Source: Monoraphidium neglectum (lineage: Eukaryota; Chlorophyta; Chlorophyceae; Sphaeropleales; Selenastraceae). Taken from it: a stretch of DNA of 20,588 bases. Numbering within the stretch: position 1 is the stretch's first letter; each line of letters opens with the position of its first letter. A program made the translations under genes and the position numbers. The stretch is taken from assembly GCF_000611645.1 (NCBI RefSeq), contig NW_014012855.1, forward strand, positions 1 through 20,588. Direction: 5' to 3'. Below the pieces are notes generated by a model, which was not told the DNA's origin, did no database searches, and saw only the letters and a list, made by a program, of their open reading frames with translations. Positions 1 through 9,100 of this stretch are shown piece after piece.

Positions 1-197
1 GGGGGAAGGGGCAATGCTGCTCAGTGCACGAGGTGGGTGGGGCTCGGTGGCTTTCGGCACTACAATTGGCGGGGCTGGCAGGGTTGAGTGGTGAGGCGTT
101 GCTTCAGCCTGATCCAAAATCCGTCGAGTTCTGAAAGGACAGACGGTAAATTAGGATGTTGAGACTCCCAAATCACTGAGGATGCCAGCACACACAC
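1..197 (-). other. Intron after the last visible pyruvate kinase exon
   Basis: The donor GTGTGT lies at 197-192 on the minus strand. In module A the next exon starts with VLDRVRRV and carries DTKGPEIRT; nothing like it is visible down to position 1, so the acceptor is probably outside the window. Confidence 0.5.
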
Positions 198-3100
198 CTC
201 CTTGTGGCCGGCGTGCTCCCCGTGGCTGAAGTTGAAGCGCGCCACGTTCATCCCCGCGTCCATGAGCGCCCCCAGGTTCTCCTCTGACCAGCAGGAGGGG
301 CCCAGGGTGCACACGATCTTGGTCTTGCGCGGCGTGTTGATGGGCGACGATATGAGGTCCAAGTTGACCTGAGTTGACGAGCAATTGTGCAAGGAATTCA
401 GCAGGGATATGAAATCAGGTGTGAAGATATGAGCTTGACGGCAACTTTGATTACGCATGACCTGCCAGCAGAACCCCAAGTTAGGCACGGGAGCGGCGCA
501 TCGGCGGCAATGTCGCGCGCAGCAAAAAAGCACACGTGTTGCCGTGCGGACCTTGGTGGAGCGCATGGCGATGGTCATCTCCCCGCGGTAGCCCTGGGGG
601 GGCACGAGGGCCTTGGACTCGTCGCCCCACACGGCGCAGGTGACCTCGGCCGCGTAGAACGAGTCGGGCGTCAGGAAGGGCGCGTCCACCGGGCCTGTCG
701 GGGCCGTTGAGCATTTGCAGTGCTGTTAGCCATTGCGAACGGGGTTTTTTGTCTCAGGCAAATCAGGGGACGTGGACCCGGCAAGGATGCCTGTGAGTGA
801 GGCATGAGCAGGGGGTGGATGCTTTGCATGGGAATCATCATTGGAGGTTATGGCGGGCGCGCCGCCGCCCGGCACTGTTAGGCCCCTCGCACCCGACAGC
901 ACCACCATCTGGTCGCTCTTGTCGTCGCCCGCAGTGAAGTTGCAGAGCCCCAGCCGCCTGCATATCTCCACAGCCTGCGGTGCCAAGTGGGCCTGACTGT
1001 TGGCAGTGGTCAACGCCAGTGAGCAAGCCCCTGATCACCAGCACAGAATCCTCAACCTAACGCCCATCCGAGCGCGAGCAGGTGCAGCGCCTCTCTGCAC
1101 CGCAGCCGCCCAGCATCCTATTCTGGCGTGTGTCAAATCAGGGACGAGGCGCGGGCACCCACGCTCTCGATGATCTTGTTGCTAGAGGTGTCCAGGTCGG
1201 CCCTGACCACCACGGGTACGGCGCCGTGCAGCAGCGCGCACTGGGTTGCCACGCGCGGCTTGTTGGTCACCACCAGCAGGGGGACGCCTGGGTTGACATG
1301 CGGGGTGGTGGGGGTGGTAGGGCGGGCCTGTTGTGCAGTAGCAGCACCTCCACAGTCACCGCTTGCGAAGTGCTAGTCCTCACGAACCTTATCGGATGCG
1401 CCTTGCTCATGGCATCAACGGCGCACCTGATCGACTGCAGATGCGGCTGGACGCCCTGCCCTGCAGACGTCAAACCTGTCCCAAAGCAAGCATGCCCCAA
1501 GCGGTTCCCACTGGCACGCCTTCCTCACCCGGCTTGTACTTGGCCACCAGCCTGACGGGCTGCGTGGTCTCAGTGATGACGGCGATGACGCTGCCCGCCA
1601 TGTCAATGATGGCCTTGGCCGCGTTGGACGCCTGCGCCTCGAGCAGGGACATCGGCTTGGGCGTGAAGTTCCTGGGAGCCAAGGAGGGCGCCCGCGTGGT
1701 GTGGGGCGGATTGAAAGGAGGCACGCCAGGCACGTGCGCGGCAGCCCATGAAAAAAACAGCATGAGGTCCACCTTGGCGTGGAGGGCTCAAGGACTGTGA
1801 CAGCAGAGCGCCGTGAATGTTCAGGCAGCGGTGGCCAGGCGTGTGTGTGTTGGCGAGGAGCTCTTGCCTGATGAAGCCGTAGTTGGCGGAGTTGGACATG
1901 CCGGCCTCCGCGTCGCAGATGATCTGGGAGGTGGTACGCACGCACACGTCCGCGAAGCGACCGCAGGACGTCTCCTGCGCACCACAAGAGGCGGGGCGGG
2001 GCGGGGGGGGTGCTGGATAAGGCCGATGATGCACGGGTGCCTGCTCAACTACACGCAAAGGACACATGCCCAATTCAAAGGTGGGATCTGGACCCTAAAG
2101 GGCCGAGAGGACCGACCCCATGCACGAACTTGCAAAGCACGCTTTGCACCCGCCGGACATGCGCATCGCCCCAACCTGAAGCCTGGTCACCCACCCTGCC
2201 CCATCCTATCCATCCCCAGTCCCTGCTTGTACATGTGTGCGCACGAACGAACACTCTCCCTTACTCACTCTTGTGCCCCCAGCCCCACCTGCATGAGGAC
2301 GATGCCGTCTGCGCCGTCGTAGACCGAGTTGACGACGTCCGTGATCTCGGGGCGGCTGGGGCGTATGTTGGTGGCCATGCCCTCCATCACCTTGGGAGTG
2401 GGGACGGGGCGGTTCCATGAGGCCAAAGACAAAGGCGATTGAGGAGGGGCGTCGCGGCTCTCAGCAGAGAGGCAGTTGACGGCAATGCAGTGTCCGAGAA
2501 TCGCGAAGAAACGCATGCACACAAACGTGCGGTTGGGCGATGGTCATTTCGAGGTGGGCGCCCTCGATTCTAAGCGCGCAAGCAAGCGGTTTGCCGCCCA
2601 GGCCCCCTCGCCTGTCCAGCCACAAACGCGGGCTTGCCCGCCAGGTTGGCCTTCTGGATGAGCCACTTCTGGGCCAGGGGCACCTGGAGGACAGCACCGA
2701 TGGAGAGCGTGTGGCTGAGGTTTGCGCAAGTGTGCAGGTAAATCTGCCCAATCTGCCTGCACCAAGCCTCCGTGGTGGGCAGCCCACGCATGCCCGCCGC
2801 TTCTGCCCAGGCCTCCTTTCTGCGTTGGGAGCAGAGTAACTCCTGCCATGGTCAGGGGTGCCTACTGCGAAACGCTCGCGAGCACCCCCCACCTTGCTGG
2901 CGCCCGCGTCCATGCCGAGGTTGGTGCGCGACACCATGATGCCGTCAGAGACGCCTATGATCTCGTCAAAGTTGCGGATCGCGTCGGTGCAGTCGATCTG
3001 GGCGATTATTTTGGTGCTGGGGGCGCCGTAGCCGTCCAACACTGTGCGCACCTGAGGTTTTGGGCCGCAAGGTGGACCAGTCAGGACAATATACGCAATA

Positions 3101-6100
3101 GTGCAGTGGAGCTGGAACTACATATCGCACTTTGAGGCCCCAATAAAGCTCAGACTCATGCACGGTCACGCTCATTTGCTTTCTGCTGACACCAGCCCAG
3201 CCAGCAGCACCGGCACTCGCCCGCCACACTACATACGCTGGCTGATGACGCAAAAACACACGCACGCACGCACACGCACGCGCTTCTCGATGCGCACGCA
3301 CGCACCTGCTGCACGTCCGCTGCGCTGCGCACGAAGGGCACGCTGACGTAGTCCGCGCTGTAGTCCGCCGCCAGCTTGAGGTCCTCCAGGTCACGCGGCA
3401 GGAGGGACTGGGCGCCACCCTGGGTGGAGACCATGGGCGGGGCGTTACATAAAAAGCGAATGGCGGGATGGAAGCTTGGCAGATGTGGGGCGGGGGTGAG
3501 TTGAGCGCGGAGCATTGAGCAAGAAGCAAGCAATACTGGGAGGGAGGGCAAGCCACATAAGGCTAGTTGCAGGCAAGAGCGGCAGACAAGAAGCCGGTTG
3601 CTTGCAACAGGAAGCCTTTTGCATCAAGTCAAGGGAGGCATAGCAGGACCCCCACACACACACCTTGTGGGCTCCCGGGATGTGGAGCAGCGCGAGCTCC
3701 TGGAGGGCGTGCGCCGAAAGCGCCTTGCCCACCACCCTGGTGGGGCCCTGGATGTCCACGACCTGGTGAGGGGGCAGGGGGGGGAGGCAAGGGTCGCGCA
3801 CAGCCCCTTCCGCTTGCAATCCGTGTTATATTGGGCCCGCGTTTGCAGTGAACGAAACGCGCAGCAACCAATGGTGATGTGAGACAAAGCAGGGCCATTC
3901 AAAGGCTGGGAAAGCTTTGTTTTCGATGCCACTGTCTGGTGAATTTCTGTTATCAGCGTTGGCCTCCACCCTTGTGACCACCCTTGTTGCTCCATTGCCG
4001 CAGCCGCCGCCGGCCCACCTGGAGCTTCAGGTTGCCATCGTCCACCAAGATCGTGTCACCCTTGGTTTGCAATGACGGATATAATGACGGCAGGGCGCGT
4101 TTAGTCATTCCAGGTTCAAAGTCATGACACTGACAACACCAGGCCACCACATGTCTGGTCAGCGCACAGCGCGCTGCAACGTGGCCACTGTTCCGAGACA
4201 AATGCAATGGGCCAGGCACGGTAGATGGCAAGGGGAGGAGTCGGGATGTTGGTGTCGTGCCGCACCATGCTGACGGCCTCCCCGACGTTTTGGTAGCTGA
4301 TGCCCATCGTGACAGGGCCGCCGCCGGCCGGGCGCCCGCCGCGCCACTCGCCAAAGTACTCCACCTGGACAGCAGAGGGGCAGCAAGGGAGCAACGGCCG
4401 GGCGGATGTTGGACCAAGGTGGTGAACGCGCGGCCGGATCCGGCCATCACAACGGCTCGGCGTACTGGCGTCTTGCGCAAACCATGCAGAACCGAGCACA
4501 ACCATGACACAGTTGCTATTGCCTGCAGCATCCGCCAAGCAGCGTTAACTCTCCCCAGAACCGGCTGGCGCCCCCCCCCCCCGACCGCACATGCGCGCAC
4601 ATGCACACGCGCGCAAGCACGCACGCACGCGCATGCATGCACATGCACACACGGGCACACATGCAGACGGGCACACATGCACACGGGCACACATGCACAC
4701 ACATGCACACATGCACATATGCACACACACCATCCCATCCCGCTGCCCCCACCTCTGTGAGTCCCTGCACCACCACCTCCTCCCCCGCCTCCAGGTCCAC
4801 CGGCTGGTCCCCCTCCAGCTTGGCGCTGCGGATCTCGTGGCCGCGGATGCTGACCCACATGCCACGCATCATGGTCTCATCGGACTGCAGGGGGCAGAGG
4901 GGGGCAAAGGGGGTGGCAAGGAGCGATTGGGGGGAGGATAGATGGGGGCAGTAAGGCTGAGCAAGTTGGGGGTGGGGCGGGTACTAGGGGGCGGTTGAAG
5001 GATCGAAAAAAGGCAAAAGAGTTACTTGTAGTAACCAACGTTCGGGTAAAAGGCAGGCAAAGCAGGCAAGTGGCTCTGAAGCATCAGTGTCAGGGCAGAT
5101 GAATCAGGCACAAGACAAAACAATGTTCGAAAGGTAGCGCGCTCTCAGACACCGACCCACCAGCAGGTGTGTGAGGCCCAGCTCCGCGCGGGCGGCCTTC
5201 GCCTTCTCCTGCACCACCGTCCGCCATGTGCTCAGCAGCCACAGGTTCTCATCCTGCACAGATGCACGGTGCTGGGCGTGAGTGCAGCACACATGTGGGC
5301 AGGGGAATGCTGAAAGTTGCCAGTGTACCCAACCATCAGGGGGGAGCCCGCACGGGGCGCGCACCCAACAGGGTAGAAAGTAACGTCCCAACTGCCGCTG
5401 GTCTTGGAGCCATCAGCGCGGCGTCAAGCTGCCAGCCAGGATACTAAGGGAAACATAGGTTGGGGGGCGTCCCGCCCTGCCACGCACGTGTGTGTTATGC
5501 TTGACGTTGAACCTGGCCACGTCGACGCCGGCGTCCACAAGCTTGGCCATAGCGGCCGCATCGGCCGTGGCGGGGCCGATGGTTGCCACGATCTTGGTGG
5601 CGCGGTGGTGTGGCCGGCTGGGGGACACGATGCTCTTCACGGGGCCGGATGCAAGCGCGTGGGGCAGGTATGAGGAGCCGGGCAGTCAGTCTTGATGACA
5701 CCCGACGACATTTGGCTTAGATGCATGTGGGAATGGCGGGGGCGCTGGGTTGCGGACACCACGCCCGAGACCCTCCTTGTTGCAAACTCTCCTGCAATTG
5801 CAGAAAAAATCAGCCTCCTTCCAACATACAACCCACCCCGCCCCAGTCAGTCTGTTCCCCAACATTTGCAGCGTTGTCCCAAAAGGCACCAATCATGCAC
5901 ACAGATCCCCCCTGCCCGCCTACCTCCACGCCAATGTGCACATCTTGGTTGCAGTACGTGGTGTGGCGGCAGAACGGCGAAGAGTAGGGCGTGTGCTGGT
6001 CTGCCCGGCGGTGCAAGAAGCTCATGGCGCGCATGCCTTCAGAGCGGGGAGGGAAGATGGGGTGCAGGACTGCTGTGAGGTGCTCAAGCAGGGAGGCTGA

Positions 6101-9100
6101 CCGGGCAGGGTGTTGCGCCCCTGGAATACAAGCACTCAATGCGCCCGCTCTTTTAGAGAAACAGTTATCCTCCCGCCTGAGCCCCCAACCCTCAAGGCCC
6201 CAAGAGGGGATTGTTGGGAGGGGCCTTGGGCACCACTCCCGCTCTGCATGGGCCCTCGCATGCAAGAAGTTTCAGCAGCACCCGCGTCCCCCTCTCCTGC
6301 ACAAGCCACGGTCATGGACCCATGGCCAGGCCCACAGCAACGGGCAAGAGCTGGGATGCCCTGAGCTCACCTAGATACTCGACCGTCACCACCGGCGCCT
6401 CGTCCGCCGGCGCGACGGTTGCGCCGCCCGTCACCGCCAGCACCTTGATGCCGTCCACCGCCAGGCCCCGCGAGAGGGCGTGCTCGATGCCGAGCCGCAC
6501 CGCACGCGCCGGGCCGACATCGAATGAGTCAATCTTGACAAACAGGGAAGGGGGGGTAGCAGACGGTCAGTGTGGGCGTTTTGGGGAGAGGAGGGACAGA
6601 TGAAAGCGAAAGACACGCTGAATGGGTGAGTCGGCACGGGCAGTAAGCTGCCGCCGTTGTCGGAGGTAGCGGCGGTCAATATTGAAACAACCTGCATGCA
6701 TGCACAAGGCTGAAAGCTGGCAGGAGGCGTCTGACAGGAGGGAAGCACAGCAACGAGCCTTGCTGGGTCTTACCTTCAGAGGTATGACGCCAAACGTCGA
6801 AGCCAAGCTGCGCAGAGCGCGCCCGTTGGTGCTGACGGCAATGACGGGGCAAGGGGGCCTGTACTTGGCCACCAGCTGCGCCGCTCTGCCGTCCTCTGTC
6901 AGCACCACCTGTGGACAGTGCGGGTAATAGGCAATGAGGGGGATTTGTGTGGGGAGGGTATCTGGATCGCCTTGCGGTGGTCGGCGCGGAAAGCGCACAT
7001 ACAAGAGTTCTGGGATGGCAGCCGAGAGGTCTGACACACTGCAAGGGGCAAAGCCACCCCCTCGCACAACCTTGAGGGTATCAAGGGCTGCAGAGGCAGC
7101 TGAAAACACAAAATGTCGCACATTCCAGGACCATTGGACTGCACCTCCATTTGGTTTCCGAGCTCTTCACCCAGCACGAATACCATCCCAGGGCCCCTCC
7201 CAGACAGGCCGCACCCACCGCCAGGCAGCCCTCGGAGAGCTCGATGATGCCGTCCCCGTTGGCGTCGGTGCAGAAGGATATTGCGGCCTTAGACACGCCG
7301 CTGAGGAGGGCCTCCTGGGGGCTCACAAACTCGCGCGCCGCGTTGTTGTACCTGCGCACGTGCACACCAACCAACAGCAGGGCTGACATCGATGAGCGAA
7401 GGGTGCAACCCAGGTGCTAGGTGAAGCCAACACTGCACAGTTGCTGCCAAGCAACCGCACGACGGCTGCTTCGCGGAAACCAACGCACTCGTGCTCAACA
7501 CCGCAAACAAAGTAGTGGGACCTTGCAAGGCTCAGCAGTGAAATCATCTGATCCCGACCTGTCCCGCAGCCCTGCGCACCTGATGCTGTGGAACTGCTCG
7601 TAGTAGCTCACACCCAGCTCGCTGGTGGCCACGATGTCGCTCATGGTGCGGACCACAAGGGCGGGGTGCTTGCCGTTGGCGGTCTCGCCTTTGAGGGGGG
7701 CCACGCGCGTCAGTGAGGGGGTGCAGGTCAGGCGGGGGCGGGGACAGATGCTACAGAAGGTGGTTGAGGGGTGCAAAGGTTGAGGGCAGCGGCAGCAGCA
7801 GGCACAGAGGAAGTTGGGCTCAAGGGTTGCATCATCCACAGGGTTCTGTCCTGTGACTGAAGGCCCTGACAGTCTCAGATGGGTGCAAAAACTGCCTCCA
7901 GGCCCCACCAACTCCCGAATCCCACCCGACAGCATGACGGCGTCCGTGCCATCAAACACTGCATTGGCCACATCAGTCATCTCGGCGCGCGCGGGGTATG
8001 GGTTTTCAATCATGGACTCCATCATCTGCGGGGGCGGCAGTGAGTACAACGGCCAGGCAATCGCAGGTAGTGCCCGGTGTGTAAGTGGCCGGCAGGTCAA
8101 AGCTGTGCGTCGGGCGGCGGTGGTTTTCAATTGGTTGCAGTCATGCGCAGCCCCGGCCGACCTGGGTGGCGCAGATGATGACCTTGCCCGCCAGCTTGGG
8201 GTTGTGAAGAAGCAGGTGGCGTGCAGGTCGAGGAGGGAAAGCAAGGGGTGAGCAAGTTTCGGAGAGGGCCTGAAACAGTAGTCAATGTCAAGTTTGGGCC
8301 CTGGGCATTGCCACAAGGCCTCAGCGCACCTCACCCACACGGCAAGCATGACATGCGCCCTTGGTTTGCCGGCGGCCCCGGGCCACTCCCAATTGGTCCT
8401 CCAGGCGGGCGAGTTGGCCCCCCACCTGGCACTTGTTGATCATCATCTTCTGGGCCAGCGCCACCTTCTCGGGAGGGATCTCCATGGCCAGGTCGCCGCG
8501 CGCCACCATAATGCCTTTCAGGAAAGGGGCGAGGTTGCCACGAAGCATCGCGGTTCAGGGGTAGGCTGTAGAGCTTCGCCTGGCTCTCTCTGCTGAGGGC
8601 CTGGGCCCAGGACACAGTGGCAGCACTCGAACCAGGCCTCAGACATCACACGAAGGCCTGCGCATTGCCAGACACCCCAACATATGGGTAGTCATATCTG
8701 GCCGAAAGCACCCAGCCAACCGCCAGGCACTCAGGCAGGCGCCGCCCACCATCAGTCTCGGCCAGGATGCTGTCAAAGTTGAGGACACCCGTCTGGCTCT
8801 CGATCTTGGATATAATCTTGATGTGGGCGCCGCCCGCGGCTGTCAGGACCTGAGCCGTGGTGCGTCCAAGCGCAGACATCATGGTGAGGCATCAGGCGCC
8901 GTTACATCAGGATGGCTGAACCGGCTGCAACGGCTGCAATGGACACGTACGCGCCGACACAACTGAAGGTTGACCGACGGGAAAGGCAAGACGGCCAACA
9001 ACAAGGCGTGTGACCAGGCAGAAGGCACGTCCACTACAAGCTCTCTCAGCACCAACAGAGTGCAGCAGCCTGCACAAGAGCGCGATGCTGAACCAACGCA

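Larger units (their letters stand above)
893..5634 (-). other. Pyruvate kinase module B, degenerate active site (pseudoenzyme candidate)
   Basis: This second complete module (14 exons) follows module A through linker exon 6036-5924. It is clearly homologous: [97 protein letters not shown]. Key positions are changed. Ser77 equivalent is Lys731; the DTKGPEIR element reads SIRGHEIR (Ser778 for Asp113, Ile779 for Thr114). The catalytic Lys is Gln946 (IIAQID), Glu272 is Asp948, Asp296 is Asn972 (SRTNLG) and Thr328 is Gly1004. The reading frame is open over all 14 exons, so selection has kept the fold. It ends at MVVLSG and is spliced to the next linker exon (694-552). Confidence 0.85.

Noticed and set aside
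726..1013. Stop codon at 726 as the end of a two-module pyruvate kinase
   Set aside because: This frame reads through the donor TCGG|GTGCGA at 893/892 into low-complexity sequence. Splicing to 694 keeps the frame in phase 1 and leads into a linker and a third pyruvate kinase start. Intron retention giving a shorter form cannot be excluded.
3953..4858. 301-codon minus-strand frame rich in Cys, Val and His
   Set aside because: It runs through introns and the CA minisatellite; only the segments 4364-4266 (in another frame) and 4060-4019 belong to exons.
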